A stretch of 47,322 nt of DNA, from NCBI GenBank assembly GCA_027729805.1, contig JAQCEO010000010.1, positions 1 to 47,322 of the forward strand, written 5' to 3'. This DNA comes from Actinomycetota bacterium. GTDB taxonomy: Bacteria; Actinomycetota; Actinomycetes; S36-B12. The translations under genes were made by a program, and so were the position numbers. Numbering within the stretch: the stretch's first letter is position 1; each line of letters opens with the position of its first letter. Positions 23,831-32,666 of this stretch are shown piece after piece. The notes under the pieces were generated by a model. That model was not told the DNA's origin. It was given only the letters and a program-made list of their open reading frames with translations, and did no database searches.

Positions 23831-25026
23831 GGCAACCTTCCAGATTGGGTAGCAATTGCGATCAGTGCTTGGCGATCGACTTTGCCATTAGGCAGCAGTG
23901 GCAACTCAGCTAGGTTGAAAACGTGACAAGGTACCGCTGCGATCCCGAGTAGTTGCTGCACGGTCGCCTTGATGACCGCTTCGAGGGCCATGCCCATGCT
24001 GCTCTCGACCGCGGCCACCAACGCCGACTGATTATCGGGTCCGATAATGGTGATCACTGAAACGGTATTCACCCCGGGTATTTCGCCTATCACCTGCGCA
24101 ACGGCCGCCACGGAAACATTAACGCCATTGATGGTTGTGACGTCATCAGCGCGACCTAAAATCGTGACGATGCCGGCGTCATCGACACTGCCGTGGTCAC
24201 TTGTGATAAAGCCATTCGCGGTAAAACGTGCTCGCGATAGTTCAGGAGCGAGTCGGTAGCCCGCGGCCAACATTGGCCCGTTGATCACCAAGGTGCCGGT
24301 TGCGTCAGCAGGGCCATGCACTTGCACCCCAGGTAGCGGCTGACCGTCGAAAACGCAGCCACCTGATGTCTCCGTCATGCCGTAAGACGTGACAACTTTC
24401 ACGTGGTGCTGTTCCGCGAGCGCCTTGGTGCGGGCGGCAAGTGGCCCAGCTCCGACCAACACCAGCGTGCAGGCTTGCAATGAGGCGATGCCAAGGTCAT
24501 CGGCGAGGAGGCGGCGAAGTTGGGCAGCTACAAGGGAAACATGAATCTGCCCACTGTTGGCGCGTTCGACGGCGTCGGCAAAAACTTTCGCAGTGAATGG
24601 ACTAGCCCCGCCAAGACTCGCCACCGCGACCGGGTCGCGTCCACTTGCAAGGGCGCGAACTGCGACATTGAAGCCGCCCATTGAATGCAGTGGTAATGCC
24701 GCGATCCACTGAGCGTTGGCACCATTGACAACCTGGTCAAGTGCGGTTAGGCCGGCTGCGGTTAGCCGTACACCTTTTGGCTCCCCCATGGAACCGGACG
24801 TGGCGAGTACGACTGCGACATCCTCAGCTTCCAGAGGTCGGTTGGGGTCATCTGGGCAGGTAGCGGTGCGCAGGCGATGTACGTACTCGACTGAGATGGA
24901 CGGGCCAGCAAGCGGTAGCGGGGCGATAGCAGGGCCGGTGCCGGCAATGGCTAGGCGTAGCGGGTCCAGCAATGCCGTCAGGCCGGCGGGTCCAGGTGGC
25001 AATAAAACCGAAGTCAATGGACGCAT
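23818..25026 (-). CDS. menE: o-Succinylbenzoate-CoA ligase
   Basis: MenE activates o-succinylbenzoate with ATP and CoA. The 402-residue ANL protein has P-loop [11 protein letters not shown] at 75-85, [11 protein letters not shown] in the middle, [14 protein letters not shown] at the hinge and [10 protein letters not shown] with the catalytic lysine. It is short compared with typical acyl-CoA ligases, as usual for actinobacterial MenE. I chose the ATG at 25026 because TACGCT lies exactly 7 nt upstream on the minus strand. The frame continues to an ATG at 25065, but that form would overlap the menB start. It is divergent from menB and overlaps menA. Confidence 0.93.
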   Translation of the reverse strand: MRPLTSVLLPPGPAGLTALLDPLRLAIAGTGPAIAPLPLAGPSISVEYVHRLRTATCPDDPNRPLEAEDVAVVLATSGSMGEPKGVRLTAAGLTALDQVVNGANAQWIAALPLHSMGGFNVAVRALASGRDPVAVASLGGASPFTAKVFADAVERANSGQIHVSLVAAQLRRLLADDLGIASLQACTLVLVGAGPLAARTKALAEQHHVKVVTSYGMTETSGGCVFDGQPLPGVQVHGPADATGTLVINGPMLAAGYRLAPELSRARFTANGFITSDHGSVDDAGIVTILGRADDVTTINGVNVSVAAVAQVIGEIPGVNTVSVITIIGPDNQSALVAAVESSMGMALEAVIKATVQQLLGIAAVPCHVFNLAELPLLPNGKVDRQALIAIATQSGRLPWQR

Positions 25027-25033
25027 CGATCCG

Positions 25034-25056
25034 AGCGTAGGACGTCGCGATAGCGT
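25034..25056. promoter_or_regulatory. Back-to-back leaderless promoters of menE and menB
   Basis: In the 37-nt space between the two start codons, TACGCT (minus strand, 25034-25039) lies 7 nt before the menE ATG and TAGCGT (plus strand, 25051-25056) lies 7 nt before the menB ATG. The two -10 boxes are only 11 nt apart, so polymerase could hardly bind both at once. Confidence 0.5.
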
Positions 25057-25063
25057 TCCCGAC

Positions 25064-25996
25064 ATGGATACCCGTACCCGATACCTTTTGCCACCGGTGG
25101 TGCCCGCCGGATCACCCGCTTTAACCGACCCCTCTTACTCCTCGATAACCCCCGGTTGCCAGTGGCACCAGGTCGGGGAGTACCGCGATATTCGCCTTGA
25201 GGTTTCGACCGGCGCTGACGTGGGTATCGCCAAGCTCACCATAAATAGGCCGGAGAAGCGCAACGCATTTAGGCCGCCGACACTATTTGAACTCAGTGAC
25301 GCGCTAAATTATGCGCGCGATGACGACGCTATCGGCGTCATAATCTTGACCGGGCAAGGGGACTGGGCATTTTGCTCCGGCGGTGACCAAGTAATCCGCG
25401 GCAATGACGGCTATCTCGGTGACGATGAAGTAGCCAAACGCGGGGTGGGCCGATTGAATGTTCTTGACCTGCAGGTCCAGATTCGGCGCACGCCGAAACC
25501 GGTGGTTGCAATGGTTGCGGGGTATGCCATTGGTGGGGGTCAGGTACTGCATGTCGTATGTGATTTGACCATCGCCGCGGACAATGCGCGATTTGGCCAG
25601 ACCGGTCCCAAGGTTGGGTCCTTTGATGGTGGTTACGGTTCAGGTCTGCTAGCAGCCACCATCGGGCAAAAGCGCTCGCGTGAAGTCTGGTACGCCTGCC
25701 GCCAATACGGCGCGGAGCAGGCGTATGACTGGGGGCTAGTTAACTCGGTGGTGCCTATTGCCGATCTGGAAATTGAAACGGTGGCGTGGGCCCGGCAGAT
25801 ACTCGATATGTCGCCGCTCGCCCTGCGGATGCTGAAGGCATCTCATAATGCTGCCGATGATGGCCTTGCCGGCCTTCAGCAACTTGCCGGTGATGCGACT
25901 TTGCTGTTCTACATGACGGCGGAGGCCCAAGAGGGTCGCGATGCCTATAAGGAAAAGCGTGAGCCGGACTTCCGCCAGTTCCCTAAGCGCCCTTGA
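25064..25996 (+). CDS. menB: 1,4-Dihydroxy-2-naphthoyl-CoA synthase
   Basis: MenB is a crotonase-fold enzyme closing the naphthoyl ring from o-succinylbenzoyl-CoA. The 310-residue protein has [11 protein letters not shown] (61-71), the oxyanion-hole motif CSGGDQ (104-109), GYAIGGGQ (153-160), and the MenB signature [15 protein letters not shown] (179-193). The end [16 protein letters not shown] is typical of the family. The frame is open 116 codons further upstream, antisense to menE, but the ATG at 25064 follows a leaderless -10 box and gives the normal length. menC follows after 6 nt. Confidence 0.96.
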   Translation: MDTRTRYLLPPVVPAGSPALTDPSYSSITPGCQWHQVGEYRDIRLEVSTGADVGIAKLTINRPEKRNAFRPPTLFELSDALNYARDDDAIGVIILTGQGDWAFCSGGDQVIRGNDGYLGDDEVAKRGVGRLNVLDLQVQIRRTPKPVVAMVAGYAIGGGQVLHVVCDLTIAADNARFGQTGPKVGSFDGGYGSGLLAATIGQKRSREVWYACRQYGAEQAYDWGLVNSVVPIADLEIETVAWARQILDMSPLALRMLKASHNAADDGLAGLQQLAGDATLLFYMTAEAQEGRDAYKEKREPDFRQFPKRP

Positions 25997-26002
25997 TTTC
26001 AC

Positions 26003-27025
26003 ATGCCCGATAAGCAATTACAGGCGTTGCTTGAAACGGCGGTGGTATTCGGGTTACCCATGACCCGCGCCTTTCGTGGCATCACGATGCGCGAGGGTGT
26101 ATTGATCAAGGGGCCATCGGGGTGGGGTGAGTTCGCGCCATTTGATGACTACACCGACGTCGCTGCAGCGCGCTGGCTGGACTGTGCGATTGAATCCGCA
26201 TTCGGTGCCTGGCCGGTAAGCAACCTCGACGAGGTCGCCGTCAACGCGATCATTCCTGCGGTTAGCTCAGCCGAGGCCGCGGCATTAACTCGCTCCGCGG
26301 TCCTAGACAATGGCTGCCAATGTGTAAAAGTCAAAGTGGGCGGCACTTTGGCAGATGACGAAGCTCGGGTTGCGGCCGTCCGCGATGTCCTTGATGCCGC
26401 CTTGGGTCGCGGAGTCGGATCAATCCGCATTGATGCCAATGCCAGTTGGTCGGTGGCGGAAGCTGTCAAAGCACTGCGACGCCTCGGCGAGTATGGACTC
26501 GAATATGTCGAGCAGCCATGTGCAGATTTTGAGGACATTCGTCAAGTGCGAGGTCAGGTAAACCTGCCGATCGCCCTTGACGAAGCGATAAGGGGTACCG
26601 CCATGCCCGAAACACTCGATCTGCGTGAGGTTGCTGATTTCGCCATCATCAAAGTTGCACCACTTGGCGGGGTGGCGGCCTGCCTGCGGTTAGTCGAGCA
26701 CCTCGCCATGCCGATTGTTATTAGTGGATCACTTGATTCATCCGTTGGCCTTGGGCCTTCAACCGCGTTGGCCGGAACTCTTGGTACGACATCTCCCTGC
26801 GGCCTTGGGACCGGGACCTTGCTTGCTGCTGATGTCGTGGAGCGCTCAATAGTCCCGGTGGGCGGAATGATCAAAGTTGAACGACTTGCCCCAGAGCTGG
26901 GTGCACTGATGCAGGCAAGTGATCGGGTCTCGATGGAGCGGGGCATTTGGTGGCGGGCCCGGTTGGCGGCGGCCTGGCATGCCGGTGCCAGCAAGCGCGC
27001 GGGGTCCCTGATTGGCAGTTTTTGA
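26003..27025 (+). CDS. menC: o-Succinylbenzoate synthase
   Basis: MenC is an enolase-superfamily enzyme that dehydrates SHCHC to o-succinylbenzoate. The 340 residues contain the KVKVG motif (109-113, catalytic Lys111), metal ligands Asp144 (RIDANASW), Glu170 (YVEQP) and Asp193 (ALDEA), and the second lysine Lys217 (IIKVAP). The N-terminal capping domain has GWGEFAPF. It directly follows menB and precedes menD with 42 nt between. In mycobacteria an alpha/beta-hydrolase candidate for MenH lies between menC and menD; none is present here. The ~15-residue N-terminus before FGLPMTRAF is somewhat long, but I see no better start. Confidence 0.93.
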   Translation: MPDKQLQALLETAVVFGLPMTRAFRGITMREGVLIKGPSGWGEFAPFDDYTDVAAARWLDCAIESAFGAWPVSNLDEVAVNAIIPAVSSAEAAALTRSAVLDNGCQCVKVKVGGTLADDEARVAAVRDVLDAALGRGVGSIRIDANASWSVAEAVKALRRLGEYGLEYVEQPCADFEDIRQVRGQVNLPIALDEAIRGTAMPETLDLREVADFAIIKVAPLGGVAACLRLVEHLAMPIVISGSLDSSVGLGPSTALAGTLGTTSPCGLGTGTLLAADVVERSIVPVGGMIKVERLAPELGALMQASDRVSMERGIWWRARLAAAWHAGASKRAGSLIGSF

Positions 27026-27067
27026 CCGGTGCCCGGCTCACTGCACTTGGCATGAAAGGCTGTCCCC

Positions 27068-28846
27068 GTGAATGCATCGACGGTTCAAGCACGAGTACTT
27101 GTCGATGAGTTGACTAGATGCGGTATCACTGATTTTGTGCTGGCCCCCGGTTCGCGTTCCGCGCCGCTGGCACTTGCGCTGGCAGCGGCCGAACAGCGCG
27201 GTGAAATTGTCTTGCATGTGCGCCTTGATGAACGTAGCGCTGGCTTTCTAGCGCTCGGGCTGGGCAAGGTTTCGGGGGTACCGGCGGTAGTCGTGACCAC
27301 CTCAGGAACGGCGGCGGTTAATTTGCATCCGGCCATTGTCGAGGCGGACGAGTCGAATATCCCACTCATTGCTTTAACGGCCGATAGGCCGCCGGCCTTG
27401 CGCGGGGTAGGCGCGAATCAAAGTATTGAGCAGACGCAAATCTTCGGGAGTTCGGTCCGCCTTGCGGTCGATTTGGCGGTCGCCGCTGAACCTGCACGAG
27501 ACACGCCTTACTGGCGGTCGACGGTGTCACGGGTGGTGGCTGCTGCAACTGATGCTTGGCGGCCCGGACCGGTGCACGTGAATATTCCATTTGCTGACCC
27601 GCTAGTGCCCGATGTGTTGGATGATGACGCTCCGGTGACCGCGTTAGGTGGGCGCAATGACGGGCGCGCTGATGGTCGGCCCTGGACGGCTGATGCCAGG
27701 TTCGTCGCCGGGATGAGCGCACCAATTGATGATGTCTTGGGTGTCATCTTGGATGACAACCAGGTACCAGCACGAGGAATTATCTTTGTCGGTGATCACT
27801 CCGACTCTGAATCCATCAGCTTGGTTGACGATTTAGGTGATGCGCTTGGCTGGCCGATAATTGGTGAACCGAGTGGAAATGTTTCGGACTGTGACACGTC
27901 ACTGTCACATGGTGCTTTGATAGTCGCAGACGCTGACTTCGCTGCTGCGCATGCGCCTGATGTAGTCGTGACAGTGGGACGGGTTGGCTTGAGTCGCGCT
28001 GTGCTGCGCATGATCGCGAATTCACCATTGCATATCGCCGTAGATGCGCAGTCTCAGTGGAGCGACCCAACTAGATCAGCAGACATAGTTATTGCGGGAG
28101 TGCCGTTACCACCAGAGAACGCAGTGATCGACCCGAAGTGGCTGGAGGCATGGCAGAGGGCCGACGTCCTTGTAGCCGCAGCTGTTGAAACCGTGTTGGC
28201 TGCGTCCGGTAGTCAGTTGACTGGCATGCAGGTTGCTCGAACGACTTGCAATGCCGTCCCAGCTGGCGGCATGCTGTTCCTAGGGGCATCGTCGCAGGTA
28301 CGTCATGTGTTCAATCTGGCGTCCACCTTCGTTAGCGAAGCGATAGTCATGGGTAACCGTGGCACTTCAGGTATCGACGGGGCAATCTCGTCAGCATGGG
28401 GAGCTGCATTAGCGTTGCAGCGCGGCGATGAAGTAGATGATCCGACCTGGGCAATCACATTGGTTGGCGATCAGACTTTCCTGTACGACAGCAACGCCTT
28501 GCTGGTGCCAGCGAATGAGCCACGGCCGAATTTGGTGATCGTGGTCGCTGATAACGATGGTGGGGGAATCTTCTCGCAACTTGAGCAAGGTGAACCACGA
28601 TTCGCCGACTTATTTGATCGAGTATTTGCGGTGCCCCTAGGAGCTGATGTCGGGGCCATTTCAGCGGCACTGCGAGTGCCAACACAGGTGGTGGACACCC
28701 CTGCCGATCTCCAGGGAGCTTTGACGAGTGCGATCACGGCCGCTGGAGTGCAGGTGGTCGTTGCTCGTACCTGCTCGCGAACCCATGAAGCCAACACATG
28801 GCAGGCGCTGCGTCAAGCTGTGACCGCCGCCTTGGGCACTACGTAA
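27068..28846 (+). CDS. menD: 2-Succinyl-5-enolpyruvyl-6-hydroxy-3-cyclohexene-1-carboxylate synthase
   Basis: MenD is a thiamine-diphosphate enzyme that joins isochorismate and 2-oxoglutarate. The 592-residue protein shows the N-terminal Pyr domain (FVLAPGSRSAPLALALA, VRLDERSAGFLALGLGK, TTSGTAAVNLHPAIVEA) and a C-terminal PP domain with MGNRGTSGIDGAISSAWG and the ThDP/Mg motif VGDQTFLYDSNALL, then VVADNDGGGIFS. Length and motifs are normal. The GTG at 27068 has an AAAGG stretch 9 nt upstream. It is convergent with menF, 16 nt apart, which fits both genes feeding the same step from two transcripts. Confidence 0.96.
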   Translation: MNASTVQARVLVDELTRCGITDFVLAPGSRSAPLALALAAAEQRGEIVLHVRLDERSAGFLALGLGKVSGVPAVVVTTSGTAAVNLHPAIVEADESNIPLIALTADRPPALRGVGANQSIEQTQIFGSSVRLAVDLAVAAEPARDTPYWRSTVSRVVAAATDAWRPGPVHVNIPFADPLVPDVLDDDAPVTALGGRNDGRADGRPWTADARFVAGMSAPIDDVLGVILDDNQVPARGIIFVGDHSDSESISLVDDLGDALGWPIIGEPSGNVSDCDTSLSHGALIVADADFAAAHAPDVVVTVGRVGLSRAVLRMIANSPLHIAVDAQSQWSDPTRSADIVIAGVPLPPENAVIDPKWLEAWQRADVLVAAAVETVLAASGSQLTGMQVARTTCNAVPAGGMLFLGASSQVRHVFNLASTFVSEAIVMGNRGTSGIDGAISSAWGAALALQRGDEVDDPTWAITLVGDQTFLYDSNALLVPANEPRPNLVIVVADNDGGGIFSQLEQGEPRFADLFDRVFAVPLGADVGAISAALRVPTQVVDTPADLQGALTSAITAAGVQVVVARTCSRTHEANTWQALRQAVTAALGTT

Positions 28847-28862
28847 CTAGGGCAGACAATTA

Positions 28863-30134
28863 TTAGAAAGCCTCTAGGGCATCCCTGATCGGCACCAATT
28901 TCGCGGCGGCTTCGGCAAGTTCAGTCTCCGGATGCGAACCGGCGACGATGCCGCAGCCGGCGAAAGCTCGCACAGTTTTATTCTCGGTGTCAACTTCAGC
29001 GCAGCGCAAGGCGATACCGAACTCACCGTCACCTTGCGCATCAAACCACCCGACCGGTCCGGCGTATCGACCACGATCCATGCCTTCAAGGTCGCGGATC
29101 ACTCCCATGGCTCGCTCCGTAGGAGTACCGCAAACGGCCGCGGTTGGATGCAGTGACGCTGCGAGAGCCAGCGCCGACGCGGCATCTGCGAGTCGGCCGG
29201 TGATGTCGGTGGCTAAGTGCTGCACGTTTGCGAGTGCTAGCACATGTGGTCGCTCAGGCACCGTTAAGTCGGTGCAGTGTGCGGCGAGGGCGCGTGCTAC
29301 CGAGTGCACGGCGTATTCATGCTCTTCAAGGTCCTTGCCGCTGCCAAGCAGGGCGGAGGCAAGGCCAGCATCGGCGGCAGCGTCCCCTTGGCGGCGGATG
29401 GTGCCGGCAAGCACGCGACTGGTGACGAGGTCGCCGATTCGACGTACTAGTAGTTCGGGAGTGGCGCCGATTAGTCCTGCGACGCTAAATGTCCAGCAGG
29501 ACGGGTATTTCTCGGCGAGGTTAAGCAGCAGGTGCCGAGGGTCAAGTGCACCATCAACTTGCGCGACCACGTCGCGCGCCAAGACCACTTTGTCGAGTTC
29601 ACCGGATTTAATGCGGCTGATGGCTTCGGCAACCGCACCTTGCCAGTCCGGTGCCGTGCGCGACCTTTCGGCCCAGCGCACCGCTGTGGGCTTCGAGGGC
29701 ACCGACACCGGACGCACGGCTTTGCGGGGATCACTGTCCGGATCCACGACTGTCACCCAAGCTTGACCGCCACGTCGGCCCATGATGACTTTCGGGACCG
29801 TGATGATCGAAGTTCCCGGGTTTGGATCAAAGGCGAAGGAGGCAAATGCCACCGGGCCGGTGCCCGGTACGTCTACGGTGTCGTCTATCTCTTTATCGGC
29901 ACACCAATTAGACCACCAACGCTGGGCTCGGCTAAACCGCTCGGGCCCGCTGACTTCCAGTTGCGCTACCACCCCCCAGCCGACCAGACCTTCACCACCG
30001 CGGACCCAGGCCACCGGGTCATCGGTTGGCAACCGTGCTAGGAGGTGCTCTGGGTCAAGGATGGGGCGGGTGCGCACGAGGATTCGTGCAGTATTTGGGG
30101 TAGGGTCCAGCCGAGCCATGGATTCGCTGGACAC
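28863..30134 (-). CDS. menF: Isochorismate synthase
   Basis: MenF converts chorismate to isochorismate, the entry point to menaquinone. The 423 residues form a chorismate-binding fold: the first third is variable, followed by SGELDKVVLARDVVAQ (catalytic Lys), FSVAGLIGATPELLVRR, AGTIRRQG, LEEHEYAVHSV and the C-terminal AFAGCGIVAGSHPETELAE with Mg-ligand glutamates. A salicylate or anthranilate synthase is less likely given the men context. The GTG at 30134 is supported by TAAGGT 6 nt upstream; an ATG five codons inside is the alternative. The gene is divergent from menG. Confidence 0.9.
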   Translation of the reverse strand: MSSESMARLDPTPNTARILVRTRPILDPEHLLARLPTDDPVAWVRGGEGLVGWGVVAQLEVSGPERFSRAQRWWSNWCADKEIDDTVDVPGTGPVAFASFAFDPNPGTSIITVPKVIMGRRGGQAWVTVVDPDSDPRKAVRPVSVPSKPTAVRWAERSRTAPDWQGAVAEAISRIKSGELDKVVLARDVVAQVDGALDPRHLLLNLAEKYPSCWTFSVAGLIGATPELLVRRIGDLVTSRVLAGTIRRQGDAAADAGLASALLGSGKDLEEHEYAVHSVARALAAHCTDLTVPERPHVLALANVQHLATDITGRLADAASALALAASLHPTAAVCGTPTERAMGVIRDLEGMDRGRYAGPVGWFDAQGDGEFGIALRCAEVDTENKTVRAFAGCGIVAGSHPETELAEAAAKLVPIRDALEAF

Positions 30135-30140
30135 CTAATT

Positions 30141-30146
30141 ACCTTA
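30141..30146 (-). promoter_or_regulatory. Leaderless -10 box for menF
   Basis: TAAGGT on the minus strand followed by 6 nt and the GTG at 30134. The 60-nt divergent gap to menG (30135-30194) holds no other clear signal. Confidence 0.45.
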
Positions 30147-30194
30147 GATGCTTACGGCGATCAATGCAGATCTGGTGCCTGAAAGGATGTCGGT

Positions 30195-30905
30195 GTGACG
30201 CGAGCTGATCTGACAAAGGCCCCTACCGATGTCGCCGCCATGTTTGACGGGGTTGCGAAGCGTTATGACCGAACAAATGACGTTTTGGCGCTGGGCCAAA
30301 CCCGGCGCTGGCGTAAGGCCGTGGTGGCCGCGGTGGCTCCGCTGCCAGGTGAGCTGATATTGGATCTGGCAGCTGGCACCGGAACTTCGAGTTTGCCCTT
30401 CGCCCAGGCCGGCGCGGCGGTCTTCCCAACCGATTTCTCCCTCGGCATGCTCAAGGTGGGCCGCCAGCGGCTACCGCAGTTGCCATTTGTGGCCGGCGAT
30501 GGGCTAGCCCTGCCGTATCGCGACGGCGCTTTTGCTGCGGCCACTATCTCCTTTGGGCTGCGAAATTTGGCCGACCTAAATACCGGGCTAGCCGAATTGC
30601 GGCGGGTGGTGCGCCCCGGTGGCCGGTTGGTCATCTGCGAGTTCTCGCACCCTACTTGGGCCCCATTTCGCACGGTCTATACCGAATATCTGATGAAAGC
30701 CTTACCAGGGGTGGCGAAGCGGGTCGCAAGTAACCCGGAGGCGTACGTGTATCTGGCCGAGTCCATCCGGGCGTGGCCAGATCAACAGGAGCTGGCTTCA
30801 CGGTTGCAGGCCGCCGGGTGGCGTCAGGTGCGCTGGCGCAACTTGTCTGGGGGGATCATCGCCTTGCATCGAGCAGCGAACCCGGGGCCGGATGCCACTG
30901 CATGA
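30195..30905 (+). CDS. menG: Demethylmenaquinone methyltransferase
   Basis: MenG/UbiE uses SAM to methylate demethylmenaquinone, the last step of menaquinone synthesis. The 236-residue protein has the family start [20 protein letters not shown] motif [10 protein letters not shown] (56-64), the signature [20 protein letters not shown], and the post-motif region [14 protein letters not shown]. The GTG at 30195 is preceded by AAGGA (30183-30187) at 7-nt spacing, so this gene has a leader and Shine-Dalgarno, unlike menF. In many actinobacteria a geranylgeranyl-reductase-type gene (MenJ) lies between menG and nuoA; here only 135 nt separate them. Confidence 0.95.
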   Translation: MTRADLTKAPTDVAAMFDGVAKRYDRTNDVLALGQTRRWRKAVVAAVAPLPGELILDLAAGTGTSSLPFAQAGAAVFPTDFSLGMLKVGRQRLPQLPFVAGDGLALPYRDGAFAAATISFGLRNLADLNTGLAELRRVVRPGGRLVICEFSHPTWAPFRTVYTEYLMKALPGVAKRVASNPEAYVYLAESIRAWPDQQELASRLQAAGWRQVRWRNLSGGIIALHRAANPGPDATA

Positions 30906-30921
30906 ACCTGCTGACGAGCAC

Positions 30922-30953
30922 TATGCTTAGGGGGGTCGTGAAGAAGTTCACAA
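30922..30953 (+). promoter_or_regulatory. nuo operon promoter region with near-consensus Rex operator
   Basis: A -10-like TATGCT (30922-30927) is followed 8 nt later by TCGTGAAGAAGTTCACAA (30936-30953). Compared with the Streptomyces Rex operator TTGTGAACNNNTTCACAA it matches 13 of 15 fixed positions, and its half-sites TCGTGAA/TTCACAA are an almost perfect inverted repeat. Transcription would start near 30934, so bound Rex would block initiation. The transcript would have a leader of about 107 nt before the nuoA GTG. A -35 element is not clear. Confidence 0.7.
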
Positions 30954-31040
30954 GCGCGCAAAGTGGACGAGTCTCATGGGCCTGCACGGTAAACCGGAGC
31001 ACAAAACCAATCGGCACCTGCAAGGAGTGACGGAGCAGCG

Positions 31041-31400
31041 GTGAATGTCTACACGCCGATTCTGGTTCTTGGGATTCTGGCTTTCGGATTTGCCGTCTTT
31101 TCGGTCGGAATCGCGACCTTTACCGGCCCCAAGCGGTACAACAGGGCCAAGTACGACGCCTACGAATGTGGCATCGAGCCGACACCACAGCCGGTAGGCG
31201 GTGGCCGCTTCTCGGTAAAGTATTACCTCACCGCGATGTTGTTCATCGTGTTTGACATTGAAATCGTCTTTCTATATCCGTGGGCTGTCGCATTCGATCG
31301 ACTTGCGATTTTTGGCTTAATTGAAATGCTGGTGTTTATAGTTACCGTGCTCGTGGTCTACGCCTACGTCTGGCGCCGACGCGGACTTGAGTGGGACTGA
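31041..31400 (+). CDS. nuoA: NADH-quinone oxidoreductase subunit A
   Basis: NuoA is a small membrane subunit of complex I at the junction of the peripheral arm and membrane arm. The 119 residues have three hydrophobic helices and the highly conserved loop [10 protein letters not shown] between helices 1 and 2. The [25 protein letters not shown] segment contains the acidic residues (Asp, Glu, Glu) of the E-channel. The GTG at 31041 has GGAG (31032-31035) upstream. It is the first of 14 nuo genes in the standard order. Confidence 0.97.
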   Translation: MNVYTPILVLGILAFGFAVFSVGIATFTGPKRYNRAKYDAYECGIEPTPQPVGGGRFSVKYYLTAMLFIVFDIEIVFLYPWAVAFDRLAIFGLIEMLVFIVTVLVVYAYVWRRRGLEWD

Positions 31401-31410
31401 CGGGAAAATC

Positions 31411-31965
31411 ATGGGACTTGAAGAAGCACTGCCATCAGGTATCTTGCTGACGACTGTTGAAAAAGTAGCCGGCTATGCCCGTAAGGGTTCGCTCTGGCCG
31501 GCGACTTTCGGTCTGGCCTGTTGCGCCATTGAGATGATGGCAAGTGGTGGGGCGCGATATGACCTAGCCCGCTTCGGTATGGAGGTGTTCCGAGCCTCAC
31601 CACGTCAAGCCGATCTAATGATCGTTGCCGGCCGCGTGAGCCAAAAGATGGCACCGGTACTTCGTCAGGTTTATGACCAAATGCCCGCCCCTAAGTGGGT
31701 GCTCGCGATGGGCGTATGCGCATCCAGCGGTGGCATGTTCAACAACTACGCAATTGTGCAAGGCGTTGACCACGTAGTGCCGGTGGACATCTACCTGCCG
31801 GGTTGTCCGCCTCGTCCAGAGATGTTGATCGACGCGATTTTGAAGTTACATGACCAAATCCAAGACACCAAGCTCGGTGCGAATCGCAAGGCCGAGATCA
31901 TTGCCCTTGAATCGGCGGCACTTGCGGCGCCATCAACTTTGGAGATGAAGGGGCTGCTTCGGTGA
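31411..31965 (+). CDS. nuoB: NADH-quinone oxidoreductase subunit B
   Basis: NuoB carries iron-sulfur cluster N2, the last electron carrier before menaquinone. In the 184-residue protein the ligands are Cys37-Cys38 ([10 protein letters not shown]), Cys103 (GVCASSGG) and Cys132 (PGCPPRPE). I chose the ATG at 31411 because actinobacterial NuoB begins MGLEE..LPSG; the longer frame from GTG 31387 adds eight residues and overlaps nuoA. The stop overlaps nuoC as GTGA. Confidence 0.97.
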   Translation: MGLEEALPSGILLTTVEKVAGYARKGSLWPATFGLACCAIEMMASGGARYDLARFGMEVFRASPRQADLMIVAGRVSQKMAPVLRQVYDQMPAPKWVLAMGVCASSGGMFNNYAIVQGVDHVVPVDIYLPGCPPRPEMLIDAILKLHDQIQDTKLGANRKAEIIALESAALAAPSTLEMKGLLR

Positions 31966-32666
31966 CCAGCGATCAGCTCCCGGTGGTGCCAGACGGTGTC
32001 TCACGAATAGACATCATTGACGTCCAGCATGGGGCGTTTGGGAGCCACGGCTCGGGCGATACCAGTGGGTTTGGCGGGCTGATCGACCCTCGGGTGCTGC
32101 CCGCGGCTAGCTTGCCGCCCTACGGCGGCTGGTTTGACGAGTTGTCTGAAGAACTAGAGCTATCACTTACCGCCCGCGGCATCCCGATGTCGAGTGCGGT
32201 AGAAAAAGTCGTGGTCGATCGCGGGGAAATCACCTTCTTCGTCAGTCGCGAGCAGCTGGTTCATTTTGCAACCGCTCTTCGCGATGAACCCGGACTACGC
32301 TTCGAATTCTGCAGCGGCGTCAACGGGGTGCACTATCCAAATGACCTCGGCCGAGAACTTCACGCCGTGTATCACTTTCTTTCAATCACTTACAATCGCC
32401 GGATTCGGGTTGAGGTGGCGGCGCCTGATGTCGATCCGCATATCCCATCGCTGGTGGCGTTGTATCCCACCAACGACTGGCATGAGCGGGAGACCTGGGA
32501 TTTCTTCGGGATTATCTTCGATGGGCACCCGTTCCTAACCCGCATCGAAATGCCCGATGACTGGCCGGGGCATCCCCAGCGCAAGGACTACCCACTTGGC
32601 GGTATTCCGGTGGAATACAAGGGCGCGACGATCCCGCCGCCGGATCAGCGGAGGGCATACAACTAA
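31962..32666 (+). CDS. nuoC: NADH-quinone oxidoreductase subunit C
   Basis: A 234-residue peripheral-arm subunit that docks NuoD to NuoI. The N-terminal 60 residues are variable and glycine-rich. The conserved core has [28 protein letters not shown] and the 30-kDa-subunit signature [20 protein letters not shown], followed by [14 protein letters not shown]. The GTG at 31962 overlaps the nuoB stop by 4 nt. The stop shares one base with the nuoD ATG. Confidence 0.95.
   Translation: MTSDQLPVVPDGVSRIDIIDVQHGAFGSHGSGDTSGFGGLIDPRVLPAASLPPYGGWFDELSEELELSLTARGIPMSSAVEKVVVDRGEITFFVSREQLVHFATALRDEPGLRFEFCSGVNGVHYPNDLGRELHAVYHFLSITYNRRIRVEVAAPDVDPHIPSLVALYPTNDWHERETWDFFGIIFDGHPFLTRIEMPDDWPGHPQRKDYPLGGIPVEYKGATIPPPDQRRAYN

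Noticed and set aside
24716-25063. N-terminal extension of menB by 116 codons
   Set aside because: It is antisense to menE, has the composition of a shadow frame, and the ATG at 25064 has a leaderless -10 box and gives the usual MenB length.
28948-29766. 272-codon plus-strand frame opposite menF
   Set aside because: Antisense to a clear isochorismate synthase and of shadow-like Ser/Arg/Ala composition with no motif.
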